A stretch of 64,000 nucleotides of DNA from Levilactobacillus brevis (GTDB taxonomy: Bacteria > Bacillota > Bacilli > Lactobacillales > Lactobacillaceae), in contig CP032931.1 of the NCBI GenBank assembly GCA_003666485.1, positions 2,728,001 through 2,792,000 on the forward strand, given 5' to 3'. Below, in pieces: positions 26,260 through 34,829 of this stretch. The notes below the pieces were generated by a model. It saw nothing but the letters and a program-made list of their open reading frames with translations, was not told the DNA's origin and did no database searches. Each line of letters opens with the position of its first letter. Position 1 is the first letter of the stretch. The translations under genes were made by a program, and so were the position numbers.

Positions 26260-26344
26260 TGCGGCCAAGAAGATTCGAACTTCCACCCGGATTACCCGGA
26301 CAAGATCCTTAATCTTGCGCGTCTGCCAATTCCGCCATGGCCGC
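26260..26344 (-). tRNA. tRNA-Leu, anticodon AAG
   Basis: On the minus strand an 85-nt cloverleaf with acceptor GCGGCCA/TGGCCGC and discriminator A, anticodon stem CAAGA/TCTTG, loop TTAAGGA (anticodon AAG, A at position 34), a long variable arm and T-arm GGAAG-TTCGAAT-CTTCT. CCA is not encoded. A34 would normally be deaminated to inosine by TadA. It is followed by a terminator. Confidence 0.93.
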
Positions 26345-26423
26345 ATTAACTCACAAGAAATAGTATACCAAATGATTCCGCACCTGACAATATTTTTTGC
26401 AAGTTAATTCAAAAAAGTTTTCT

Positions 26424-27305
26424 TTATGCATCGGTGAGGACGGTCGCGCCGTCCGGATCGAGGTCGATGATGCGCAGGCTACCAGCCAAGTCGCGTTTTT
26501 CCAGCTTGGCACGCAATAGCGTTAGCTGCGCCGCCGTGCCAAAGGTGACGACGGTTGGCCCCGCCCCACTCAGGTATGTGCCGGTGATGCCCAACTCGTG
26601 GGCTACGTCGCGAATCTGGTTCAGTTCAGGTACCAGTTGTGAACGGGCCTGTTCATGGAACTCGTCGCGCTCAATCATCTTTGAAGCCAATTCCCAATCC
26701 TTAGTCAGCAGCGCTGCCACCAAGACGTTGGCCACACTGCTGGCGTGGACCGCCGTGGCTAACGGTAAATCCTTGGGCAGTGCTTCGCGACTCTTGCGGG
26801 CGAGGAGCTTTTGACCAGGGATGAAGACCAAGACTCGCAAGTCGGGTAATGGTAGCTTGATAGCCTTGGCCGTGTCGCCATCGGTGGCGGCCACTGCGGC
26901 TTGGCCCATCAAGGCAGGCGCCACGTTGTCCACGGCACCACCGAGTTTGACCGCCCAATTTAACTGTTCGGGGATGGTCAAATCCATTTCGCCCAATTCG
27001 TTAGCAATCTTGATTCCAGCGATAATGGCGCTGGTCGAACTGCCCAAGCCTCGGGATACCGGGATATCTGACATCACCGTCAATTGGTGTGCCGGCAAAT
27101 CCGGGTTGACCTTCAACGCCGTTTGGACCATCAGGTTATTTTCGTCACGGGGAATCTCCGTGCCCAGCGCGTGGTTGACCCGCCATTTTTCCGTTTTTTC
27201 TTCAATAATCACCGTTAAATACAGATGCAATGCCGCCCCGATTGAATCAATGCCGGGGCCTAAGTTCGCCGCCGTTGCGGGAACCCGAATAATTGTTTTA
27301 CCCAT
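26424..27305 (-). CDS. thrB: Homoserine kinase
   Basis: This 293-aa GHMP-family kinase phosphorylates homoserine in threonine synthesis. The ATP loop 'PVSRGLGSSTSAIIAG' (around residue 85) and the N-terminal 'VPATAANLGPGIDSIG' match ThrB. The C-terminal 'TYLSGAGPTVVTFG' is also typical. The start has AGGAGG 8 nt upstream. It lies 12 bp after the SprT-like gene, the last of a tex-sprT-thrB run on the minus strand. The other threonine genes (hom, thrC) are not in the window. Confidence 0.95.
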   Translation of the reverse strand: MGKTIIRVPATAANLGPGIDSIGAALHLYLTVIIEEKTEKWRVNHALGTEIPRDENNLMVQTALKVNPDLPAHQLTVMSDIPVSRGLGSSTSAIIAGIKIANELGEMDLTIPEQLNWAVKLGGAVDNVAPALMGQAAVAATDGDTAKAIKLPLPDLRVLVFIPGQKLLARKSREALPKDLPLATAVHASSVANVLVAALLTKDWELASKMIERDEFHEQARSQLVPELNQIRDVAHELGITGTYLSGAGPTVVTFGTAAQLTLLRAKLEKRDLAGSLRIIDLDPDGATVLTDA

Positions 27306-27317
27306 CCTATCAACCTC

Positions 27318-27800
27318 CTATGCTTGCGGCCGGGTGACCGCAATCACCGTTTTTTGCCATTGGAGCCGCCCGTGACACCGACCGCAGACCATCTTGGTGA
27401 CGTCGATGCGGCGCGCGCGATAATATTTCTGCTGGCACCGGGCGCACACGTAAAGCTGCCAACGTCGCGGACGCGGTTGGGCGTTCGGCGGTGCTGGGGC
27501 GAAACGCAAGCCACCCACCTGCTGTAGCAATTGCTTGAAGGCCGCCGTGCGGTGCTGCCCGGACTGGCCCGCCAAGTTCAAATGATAATGACACAGTTCA
27601 TGTTTGATGACGCCAATCAACACAGCCGCATCGTGTTCCGTGTACATTTTTGGATTGATTTCCAAGTTGTGATCACGCAACCGGTAGCGGCCGCCCGTCG
27701 TTCTCAAGCGGGCGTTAAACATGGCGTGGTGGCGAAACGGTTTGCCAAAACTTTCCAGCGAAATGCGCTCGACCAGCCGCTGTAACTCTTGATTAGTCAT
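27318..27800 (-). CDS. SprT-family putative zinc metalloprotease
   Basis: This 160-aa protein has the SprT-like HExxH-type motif 'IKHELCHYHL' (about residue 66) in the N-terminal part, and a C-terminal zinc ribbon of two Cys pairs ('CARCQQKYY...CGRCHGRL'). This is the standard small SprT/YdcK architecture. The proteolytic role is inferred from the family only. Its start overlaps the end of tex by 8 bp, so the two are translationally coupled. Confidence 0.9.
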   Translation of the reverse strand: MTNQELQRLVERISLESFGKPFRHHAMFNARLRTTGGRYRLRDHNLEINPKMYTEHDAAVLIGVIKHELCHYHLNLAGQSGQHRTAAFKQLLQQVGGLRFAPAPPNAQPRPRRWQLYVCARCQQKYYRARRIDVTKMVCGRCHGRLQWQKTVIAVTRPQA

Positions 27801-29988
27801 GTTGCTCAGCTCGCATTGTTAATTGAATTCGGTGACGATTCTCGTCGACGCTCAGGACCCAAACCGTCACGACATCGCCAATCGTGACGACCGTGCTGGG
27901 GTCACTAACGTAGTGGTCAGCCAGCTGAGAAATGTGGACCAGGCCGTCTTGCTTGACGCCAATGTCCACGAAAGCCCCAAAGTCGACCACGTTGCGGACG
28001 GTACCTTGTAACTCCATCCCTGGTTTCAGGTCTGCCATGGTCAAGACGTCTTGCCGCAGCAAGGGGGCTGGCATGCTGTCGCGCAAATCACGACCGGGCT
28101 TGCCCAAGCCAGCAATGATGTCGGCCAACGTTGCCGCGCCAATCCCCAACTGTTCCGCCCATTGTGCCTGATTCAACTGGGCCAACTGTTGCTGGAGCTT
28201 GGGCGTACCAATCTGCCCGTCCGGTGCCAGTTGCGTCAAAAGCTGATGGGCCGCCGTATAGCTTTCCGGATGAATATCCGTATTGTCTAGCGGTTCGCGA
28301 CCACCGATGATACGGAGGAAGCCCACGGCCTGCTGATACGCCTTGGGTCCCAGGCGCGGCACCTTCTTCAACTCCTGCCGCGCGGCAAACGCACCATTTT
28401 CATTGCGGTAGGCCACGATGTTTTGCGCTGTCGTTGCCGTTAGGCCAGAAATGTGCGTCAGTAACTCCGGACTAGCCGTGTTGACGTTGACCCCCACCTG
28501 GTTGACCGCCGTCTCCACGACCCGGTCCAGTTGGGCATCCAACGCCTTTTCGGGCACATCATGCTGGTACTGCCCCACACCAACCGCTTTAGGGTCGATC
28601 TTGATCAGCTCGGCCAGCGGATCTTGAAGACGCCGCCCAATGCTCACGGCCGACCGTTCCTCAACGTGAAAGTCGGCGAACTCGGCACGGGCATTGGCGC
28701 TGGCGGAATAGACCGACGCCCCGGCTTCATTGACCAGGACGTAATAGACTGGGTGATCCAGCGTCTTCAAAATGTTGCTGACAAACTCCTCGGATTCCCG
28801 GCTAGCGGTCCCGTTGCCAATCGCAATCATTTCAACGTGATATTTCTCCAGCAATTGCTTAAACGCCGGCCCCGCGGCTGCCCGGTCTTTGGCCTTCGCC
28901 GGCTTATGCGGGTAAATGACCTGCTTGGCCAGGAAACGGCCGTTAGCATCCATGATGGCTAACTTGCACCCCGTCCGGTACGCCGGGTCAAAACCCATCA
29001 CGACCTTGCCCTTCAGCGGTGCCTGCATCAACAGGTGGTACAGATTGTTGCCGAACACCTGAATGGCGTGTTCATCGGCTTTTTCCGTCAGTTGTCGGCG
29101 CAGTTCCCGCGCAATGGCTGGACCCAAGAAGCGCTTGTAGGCATCCGCAAATGCCGCCGTCACCTTGACCACCGCTGGGCCGTGGTGTTGCCCGACTAAT
29201 CGGAAATGTCCATACTGCAAAATGGACGCCGGATCAACGGTAACACCGACCGACAGAACTTTCTCGCGCTCGCCCCGGTTGATAGCCAACACCCGGTAAG
29301 GCGGAATCTGCTTGAGTGACTGACTAAAATCGTAGTATGTGGCGTAAACTTGTTGCTCATCATCGTCGGCCGCCCCACGTTTGCGTTTGCTGGTCAGCTC
29401 ACCATGTTGCCAGGTGTACTGCCGAATCCATTCCCGAAACGCCGCCTGCTCGCTAAACGTCTCCGCAAGGATCTCGTGAACGCCGGCCCAAACTGCCGCG
29501 AGGTCCGGCAAATCCTTAGCCGGGTCGACAAACTGTTGCGCCTTGGCATCCAATCCCGTGGCTGGAAAGCTCAGCAGCCATTGCGTTAGCGGCGTTAACC
29601 CCGCTTCTCGGGCAACGGTCGCCTTGGTCCGTCGTTTTTGTTTGTAAGGCAAATACAAGTCCTCGACCTGTTGGAGCACCGTGGCATGGGCCAAATTTTG
29701 CCGCAACGCCGGGGTTAATTTACCCTGCTCATCAATAATCTTCAAAACTTCTTGGCGCCGTTGATTTAATTTCATCAGCCGGCGCGCCTCATCTTCGATA
29801 TCACGAATGGCGACTTCATCCAAAGACCCCGTCCGTTCCTTCCGATACCGGGCAATGAATGGCACCGTGTTGCCTTCGTCTAATAGGGACAGCACGGCTT
29901 GAATCTGCTGCACCCGGTACTGCGTCAATTGTTGCTGCACCGGCTTGGCGAGCTCACTAAGCGCCGTTTCTGTTTGTTTCGTTGCCAT
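27793..29988 (-). CDS. tex: Tex-family RNA-binding transcription accessory protein
   Basis: This 731-aa cytosolic nucleic-acid-binding protein matches Tex end to end: an N-terminal helical region ('VPFIARYRKERTGSLDE'), a YqgF-like RNase H fold ('MGFDPAYRTGCKLAIMD'), a helix-hairpin-helix block ('LLTHISGLTATTAQNIVAYR') and a C-terminal S1 domain ('GTVRNVVDFGAFVDIGVKQDGLVHISQL', split). The ribosome site GGAGGGG lies close to the ATG. It is first in the tex-sprT-thrB run. Confidence 0.96.
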   Translation of the reverse strand: MATKQTETALSELAKPVQQQLTQYRVQQIQAVLSLLDEGNTVPFIARYRKERTGSLDEVAIRDIEDEARRLMKLNQRRQEVLKIIDEQGKLTPALRQNLAHATVLQQVEDLYLPYKQKRRTKATVAREAGLTPLTQWLLSFPATGLDAKAQQFVDPAKDLPDLAAVWAGVHEILAETFSEQAAFREWIRQYTWQHGELTSKRKRGAADDDEQQVYATYYDFSQSLKQIPPYRVLAINRGEREKVLSVGVTVDPASILQYGHFRLVGQHHGPAVVKVTAAFADAYKRFLGPAIARELRRQLTEKADEHAIQVFGNNLYHLLMQAPLKGKVVMGFDPAYRTGCKLAIMDANGRFLAKQVIYPHKPAKAKDRAAAGPAFKQLLEKYHVEMIAIGNGTASRESEEFVSNILKTLDHPVYYVLVNEAGASVYSASANARAEFADFHVEERSAVSIGRRLQDPLAELIKIDPKAVGVGQYQHDVPEKALDAQLDRVVETAVNQVGVNVNTASPELLTHISGLTATTAQNIVAYRNENGAFAARQELKKVPRLGPKAYQQAVGFLRIIGGREPLDNTDIHPESYTAAHQLLTQLAPDGQIGTPKLQQQLAQLNQAQWAEQLGIGAATLADIIAGLGKPGRDLRDSMPAPLLRQDVLTMADLKPGMELQGTVRNVVDFGAFVDIGVKQDGLVHISQLADHYVSDPSTVVTIGDVVTVWVLSVDENRHRIQLTMRAEQHD

Positions 29989-30069
29989 GCAACCCCTCCG
30001 TTACTTTTTCTAAACGATATACCTGCATTATACCATGCCAGCGGGTCTCTCCGTCCGTTTGCGCCCAAA

Positions 30070-30101
30070 CAAAAAGGTCACCCCACAAGTTGTGAAGCGA
30101 C
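30070..30101 (-). terminator. Terminator, minus strand
   Basis: On the minus strand GGTCGC-CACAA / TTGTG-GTGACC hairpin followed by TTTTTG. It lies about 80 nt before tex's start region and would end the transcript coming from the 30725-31174 gene through copies G and F. Confidence 0.75.
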
Positions 30102-30150
30102 CCCGTTATTTTACGACTTAGTCACTAAACCCAAAATCACATAGTGCAAC

Positions 30151-30347
30151 CTGCCCGCCTACCGTTCGCTAAATATGGGCCGGGACGCGGTGGGCGGACG
30201 GGTCGAGCCAAAGATCGGTCTCGACACCTCGCCTTTGAGCCGAAGGTCGCGTCTCAAAGACGCCAGTTTCCTAATCAGCACGAACCGTGCCGCTTAGGAA
30301 ACTCCCACGGCTGAACCCATATTTAACGAACTCTCGGCTACGATAGC
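30151..30347 (+). repeat. Type I structured repeat, copy F
   Basis: It starts CTGCCCGCCTACCG and ends CTCTCGGCTACG. The closing stem is TAAATATGGG with CCCATATTTA. Inner stems are GTCGAG/CTCGAC, CTTTGAG/CTCAAAG and GTTTCCTAA/TTAGGAAAC. It faces copy G, forming an inverted pair at 30151-30709. Confidence 0.9.
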
Positions 30348-30526
30348 TGTAATCAATTCTAACGTAGTTTACTGTCCAGCCGTCCAATCACGTTCGTGTT
30401 GCCCGAGTGACTTGTTGCTTCGGCCTCCTTGGACTCGACGGCGATTCTTTCCAAACTTGGACTATCACCCGTAGTGTGCCACCAACTTGCAGATTCAATC
30501 AACTGTTGCTGACCAATCGCCAATGT
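30348..30526. other. Spacer between copies F and G
   Basis: About 180 bp that matches no other spacer in the window by eye and holds no ORF or recognised RNA. Confidence 0.4.
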
Positions 30527-30709
30527 CAGCCGTGAGTGGTACGAAATCTAGGCTCAGCCGGGGAATTTAGTAGCGACTTGTGCTGCTAAATTGGTGTATT
30601 TGAGACAGTGATTTTCTGGCTCAAATCAAGGTCCGAGACCGCACTTCGGCTCGGACCGTCCTCCCCCAGCGTTCCAGCCTAGATTTCGTGCCACGGTAAG
30701 GCGGCCAGT
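30527..30709 (-). repeat. Type I structured repeat, copy G (most diverged)
   Basis: On the minus strand it starts GGGGACTGGCCGCCTTACCG. The closing stem is CGAAATCTAGGCT with AGCCTAGATTTCG, quite unlike the AAATATGGG of most copies yet perfectly paired. Inner stems are GTCCGAG/CTCGGAC, ATTTGAG/CTCAAAT and AATTTAG/CTAAATT. It starts 16 bp after the stop codon of the 30725-31174 gene, same strand, so it should form part of that gene's 3' UTR. Confidence 0.88.
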
Positions 30710-30724
30710 CCCCACCAGAGTTGT

Positions 30725-31174
30725 CTACATTGGGCTGGTCATGATCCGCTGGGTAGCGGCCGTGACCTTTTCCATGGCATTTTCTTGCGTCTTTTCGGCT
30801 TCGTCAAAAGCGGCGTTGTCGACGGCTTGGTGCTCCACGTCGATGCTGTCGGTCATGGCTTGGCATGCCTGCGTGTAGGTCCGGTAAGCGGCGACCAGTG
30901 ACTTGTGCTTACCCAGCACACGCACCGGTACGTTGGCCTGTTGGAGCTTGTTTAGATTGTCTTCGTAGCTGTCCGTGCCCCGTTGGAAATTGTCAGCCAC
31001 CTTTTGCAGATCAACTTGCGACAGGTCACTGACCGTGTCGTTGTCGATAGCGCCACGCATCTTTTCAAAGTCGGCATTCATTTGTTCCGCGCCGTCTTCG
31101 GTGGTCTTCAAGACCCCAGAGAGCACTTGGATGTAGCCATTCATATTATTCTTCTGTAAATTGTTTCTTGCCAT
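30725..31174 (-). CDS. Hypothetical protein in the NAD salvage operon
   Basis: This 149-aa protein is polar and predicted largely helical, with heptad-like stretches ('MNADFEKMRGAID', 'NLNKLQQANVPVRVLGKHKSLVAAYRTYTQACQAMTD', split) and no signal peptide, Cys pair or catalytic motif that I recognise. It has a strong ribosome site (GGAGGCGGAG) and lies 20 bp downstream of nadE in the same direction, so it is probably cotranscribed. I do not know the family. The context alone does not establish a link to NAD metabolism. Confidence 0.7.
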   Translation of the reverse strand: MARNNLQKNNMNGYIQVLSGVLKTTEDGAEQMNADFEKMRGAIDNDTVSDLSQVDLQKVADNFQRGTDSYEDNLNKLQQANVPVRVLGKHKSLVAAYRTYTQACQAMTDSIDVEHQAVDNAAFDEAEKTQENAMEKVTAATQRIMTSPM

Positions 31175-31194
31175 AGGTACTCCGCCTCCGTAAA

Positions 31195-32025
31195 TTAATC
31201 CTGCCAGAACGTATCGTAGACGTTCACTGGCAAATGACGCTTGTGCGCGGTCTTGCGGTACCAGCCCTCGATGCGTTCCGCCGCGGCCGTAGCCACCGGC
31301 TTGCCTTCCAGGTAGTCATCAATATCTTGATAGCGAACGCCCAAGGCCGCTTCATCGGGCAGTGCTGGCCGGTCTTCTTCCAAATCAGCCGTAGGCACCT
31401 TTTGATACAGGTGTTCCGGCGCGCCCAGGTAGCGGAGCATGGCCGCACCTTGGCGCTTGTTCAGCCGCCAGATTGGGCAAATGTCCGAGGCACCATCCCC
31501 GTACTTCGTGTAGAAACCCGTGACCGCTTCGGCCGCGTGGTCGGTTCCCACGACGGCCCCGTTGCGTGCCCCGGCAATCGCGTACTGGGCGATCATCCGC
31601 TGACGGGCCTTGATGTTGCCCTTGTTAAAGTCACTCACAGTCTCGTGGTTGGCCGCCACTGCCGCCACCGTGGCATCCGTGGCCGGCTGAATGTTGACCC
31701 GTTCCACTTCATCCGCGTTCATGAAGTCGATGGCCATCATGGCGTCATCTTCATCGGCTTGCTCACCGTATGGCAGGCGCACCGCAATGAAGCGGTAGTC
31801 GTTGTCGCCCGTTTCCTGGCGCAATTCCGTGACGGCTTGTTCGCACAGTAATCCGGTCAACGTCGAATCCTGACCGCCGGAAATGCCCAGGACCAACGTT
31901 TTCATGAAATCATAGTGCTTGAGATACGCCTTTAAGAAGTCCACGCTCCGCCGTACCTCCGTTGCCGGATCGATTGACGGTTGGACCTTCAACGCTTCAA
32001 TAATTTCTTTTTGCATAGCACGCAT
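31195..32025 (-). CDS. nadE: NH3-dependent NAD+ synthetase
   Basis: It converts nicotinate adenine dinucleotide to NAD+ using ammonia and ATP. The 276-aa length is the ammonia-only type, without a glutaminase domain. The PP-loop motif is '[13 protein letters not shown]' near residue 47. '[23 protein letters not shown]' is the later substrate-binding block. It lies 27 bp downstream of pncB, the preceding step family, and was probably transcribed with it. Confidence 0.96.
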   Translation of the reverse strand: MRAMQKEIIEALKVQPSIDPATEVRRSVDFLKAYLKHYDFMKTLVLGISGGQDSTLTGLLCEQAVTELRQETGDNDYRFIAVRLPYGEQADEDDAMMAIDFMNADEVERVNIQPATDATVAAVAANHETVSDFNKGNIKARQRMIAQYAIAGARNGAVVGTDHAAEAVTGFYTKYGDGASDICPIWRLNKRQGAAMLRYLGAPEHLYQKVPTADLEEDRPALPDEAALGVRYQDIDDYLEGKPVATAAAERIEGWYRKTAHKRHLPVNVYDTFWQD

Positions 32026-32052
32026 AATACTGCCCCCTAGATTTGGGCGATG

Positions 32053-33519
32053 CTATTCTGGCATCGTCTGAACGTACGTGTGAATATCCTTGATGATGGC
32101 CATCTTGTGGTCCCAGCAATCCTGTGATAAATCGACGGGATACTTTTGCGGGTTCAAGTCCCGTTTGTATTCTGGCCACAGGTTCGCTAAGGCACCGCGA
32201 CACCGGTCACGCACGGCCGACAGCGTTGGTAATTTGTAGACCAACTCACCTTGATCAAAAATGTTTTGTAAGATGGGCCGGGCATTGAAGTCGTTGACGG
32301 TCTTGTTGATGTAGGTGTAGCTGGGGTGGAACATGAACAGTGAGTCCTCATTGCGCGGATCCTCATCGATCAAGGCCACGTAATCCCCTTCCGTCTTACC
32401 GTCCGCCTTCTTGGTGATGCGCCAAACTTGTTTCTTGCCAGGCGTCGTCACCTTCTCGGCGTTGTTGGACAGTTTGATGGTGCCCTTCATCTTACCCTGA
32501 TTGTCTTCAATGGCAACCATCTTGTAGACAGCTCCCAGAGCGGGTTGGTCAAAGGCCGTGATCAGCTTGGTCCCAATGCCCCAAACGTCGATCTTGGCGT
32601 CTTGCATCTTGAGACTTTGAATCGTCTTTTCATCCAGGTCATTGGATGCGTAAATTTTAGCGTTCGGGAAACCAGCCTCGTCTAGCTTTTGCCGTACCCG
32701 TTTGGATAGATAGGCCATATCGCCAGAGTCGATGCGGACCCCTTGGAAATTGATCTGGTCGCCGAGTTCTTGGGCCACCTTGATGGCGTTCGGCACCCCG
32801 CTCCGCAGCGTATCGTAGGTGTCGACTAAGAACACACAATCATGGTGCGTCTTGGCATAGGCCATGAAGGCGTCGTAGTCGTTGCCATAGGTTTGGACCA
32901 AGGCGTGGGCGTGGGTCCCACTGATGGGGATACCGAAGATCTTACCGGCCCGGACGTTAGACGTCGCGTCAAAACCGCCGATAAAGGCTGCCCGGGTGCC
33001 CCAGATAGCCGCGTCAAACTCCTGCGCACGCCGCGTTCCGAATTCCATCAATGCGTCATCCCCGGCCACGGAACGAATCCGCGCGGCCTTGGTGGCAATC
33101 AAGGTTTGGTAATTGATGATGTTCAAGATGGCCGTTTCCACCAATTGGCAGTCAGCCAGCGGTCCCTCCACCTGTAACAGTGGTTCGTGCGCGTAGACCA
33201 ACTCGCCTTCCACGGCCGAGCGAATCGACCCGCGGAATTTGAAATTCGCCAAGTAGTTTAAAAAGTCTTCGGAATAATCTTCAGCTTCTCGTAAGTAATC
33301 AATATCCGTTTGGGAAAAATGCAGATTTTGGATATAATGAACAATGTGTTCCAAACCAGCGAAGACCGCGTAACCGTTTTTAAACGGCATTTCCCGGAAA
33401 AAGACTTCAAAGACCGCGTGTTTGTCCGCGATTCCTTGTTCGAAGTAAGTTTGAATCATATTGATCTGGTAGGCATCCGTGTGCAGAGTCATACTGTCGT
33501 CAGGATACAAATTCGTCAT
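32053..33519 (-). CDS. pncB: Nicotinate phosphoribosyltransferase
   Basis: It turns nicotinate and PRPP into nicotinate mononucleotide, the entry to NAD salvage. The 488-aa length matches the Gram-positive long form. Family blocks include 'LHTDAYQINMIQTYF' at the start, 'MEFGTRRAQEFDAAIWGTRAAFIGG' (with the active-site region), 'GTHAHALVQTYG' (autophosphorylated His region) and 'GVRIDSGDMAYLSK'. The ribosome site AAGGGAG precedes the ATG. It heads the pncB-nadE operon and is divergent from the glycosyltransferase at 33680. Confidence 0.96.
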   Translation of the reverse strand: MTNLYPDDSMTLHTDAYQINMIQTYFEQGIADKHAVFEVFFREMPFKNGYAVFAGLEHIVHYIQNLHFSQTDIDYLREAEDYSEDFLNYLANFKFRGSIRSAVEGELVYAHEPLLQVEGPLADCQLVETAILNIINYQTLIATKAARIRSVAGDDALMEFGTRRAQEFDAAIWGTRAAFIGGFDATSNVRAGKIFGIPISGTHAHALVQTYGNDYDAFMAYAKTHHDCVFLVDTYDTLRSGVPNAIKVAQELGDQINFQGVRIDSGDMAYLSKRVRQKLDEAGFPNAKIYASNDLDEKTIQSLKMQDAKIDVWGIGTKLITAFDQPALGAVYKMVAIEDNQGKMKGTIKLSNNAEKVTTPGKKQVWRITKKADGKTEGDYVALIDEDPRNEDSLFMFHPSYTYINKTVNDFNARPILQNIFDQGELVYKLPTLSAVRDRCRGALANLWPEYKRDLNPQKYPVDLSQDCWDHKMAIIKDIHTYVQTMPE

Positions 33520-33679
33520 AATGAGCTACTCCCTTAGCTGGTTTTTGAGCCGGATTTAATGGTCTTAAATTTAATTTCAATAGCTTTATTTTAGCATGAA
33601 ACAAACAGAGCGTCATACAATTTAATGCGGCACCGGGGGCTTAATTCGTTCTCGTGCCAATCTTGAGAGGAGTCCCCCT

Positions 33680-34414
33680 ATGCAAACCACATTTCCGACC
33701 GTCACCGTGCTTGACTTACCCTTCGTCAAAACCACGGCAGCAGCCTTATTGCCTGTCTTACAACAACGGATCACCGACCATCAAAACACCTTCGTGGTGA
33801 CCGCCAATCCGGAGATCGTCATGTACGCGCATGAACACGCTGAGTACCGCGACCTCCTGTTGGGCGCCGACTTCATCACACCGGATGGGGTCGGTATCTT
33901 GGATGGGGCGAAGATTCTCAAACAGCCCTTGCCCGAACGCATCACCGGGTTCGATACCTTACAGGCGCTGTTGGCCTGGGGCAGTGACCAGCATCGCTCG
34001 GCTTACTTTCTCGGTGCCAAGCCAGAAGTGATTGCCCAGCTGAAACCCATTTTGGCCCGCGACTATCCCGGGTTGGTCATCGCCGGCATTCACGACGGCT
34101 ACTTCCAGGATGAAGCGCCCATCGTGGCCGACATTCAGGCCAAGCAACCCGACATGGTGTTTGCCGCGCTAGGCTTTCCCAAGCAAGAACAATTCATTCA
34201 CCGCTACCGTCACGTGACCAAGGGCTTGTGGATGGGCGTCGGTGGTAGCTTCGACGTGCTAGCTGGTGCGGTCGTCCGCGCCCCCAAGTTCTGGCAAGAC
34301 CACCATTTGGAATGGTTCTACCGGACAGTGACGGACCCCAAGCGGCTGAAACGCATCGCGGTCATTCCCCACTACCTGCATCTCGTGCGGCAGCAGGCCA
34401 AGCACCAGCGGTAA
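33680..34414 (+). CDS. tagA: WecG/TagA/CpsF glycosyltransferase
   Basis: This 244-aa enzyme of glycosyltransferase family 26 would add N-acetylmannosamine to undecaprenyl-PP-GlcNAc, the second step of teichoic-acid linkage-unit synthesis, on the inner membrane face. Visible motifs are 'TANPEIVMYAHEH' (catalytic region), 'ADFITPDGVGI', 'YFLGAKPEV', 'MVFAALGFPKQEQFI' and 'GVGGSFDVLAGAVVRAP'. The symbol follows Bacillus; the polymer here is not known. GAGAGGAG precedes the ATG. The type I element copy H follows its stop by 12 bp. Confidence 0.92.
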   Translation: MQTTFPTVTVLDLPFVKTTAAALLPVLQQRITDHQNTFVVTANPEIVMYAHEHAEYRDLLLGADFITPDGVGILDGAKILKQPLPERITGFDTLQALLAWGSDQHRSAYFLGAKPEVIAQLKPILARDYPGLVIAGIHDGYFQDEAPIVADIQAKQPDMVFAALGFPKQEQFIHRYRHVTKGLWMGVGGSFDVLAGAVVRAPKFWQDHHLEWFYRTVTDPKRLKRIAVIPHYLHLVRQQAKHQR

Positions 34415-34425
34415 CGTCGGCGTTT

Positions 34426-34614
34426 GACCGCCTACCGTCCGCCAAATATGGGTTGGAACGCGGTGGGCGGACCGGGCCGAGCCTGAGAAGCGGTCTCGGC
34501 CTCGCTTTGAGCCGAAGGTCGCGTCTCAAAGGCGCCAGTTCCCTAAGCGGCCTGAAACATACCGCTAAGGGAACTCCCACGGCTGAACCCATATTTGGCG
34601 AACTCTCGGCTACT
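34426..34614 (+). repeat. Type I structured repeat, copy H
   Basis: It starts GACCGCCTACCGTCCG and ends CTCTCGGCTAC. The closing stem is CGCCAAATATGGG with CCCATATTTGGCG. Inner stems are CTTTGAG/CTCAAAG and GTTCCCTAAGC/GCTAAGGGAAC. It lies between the tagA stop codon (34414) and the terminator (34664-34691), so it is predicted to be transcribed as a 3' UTR. Confidence 0.92.
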
Positions 34615-34663
34615 GCGGTGTTATCAGTGGCAGGTTTACCAGCACAATTAATATTTCATCTAG

Positions 34664-34691
34664 GCTAGCGTGACTTGGCGCTGGCTTTTTT
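34664..34691 (+). terminator. Terminator of the tagA-copy H transcript
   Basis: Stem GCTAGCG / CGCTGGC with one G-T pair, followed by TTTTTTG. Confidence 0.75.
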
Positions 34692-34793
34692 GTTTTCGAA
34701 TAATCTTCACATGGCAAGCACCCTCAGCATAGGCTGCGCTCCGGCAAATTTTCACTGCAGCCAGATGACTTGATTTCACCAGGGCAACTTGCC

Positions 34794-34824
34794 AAAAAAG
34801 GAGCCGAACCACCGTCCAGCCCCT
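34794..34824 (-). terminator. Terminator of the gntR-family gene
   Basis: On the minus strand GGGGCTGGACGG / GTTCGGCTCC hairpin followed by TTTTTTGG, a few bases after the stop codon. Confidence 0.75.
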
Positions 34825-34829
34825 CATAT

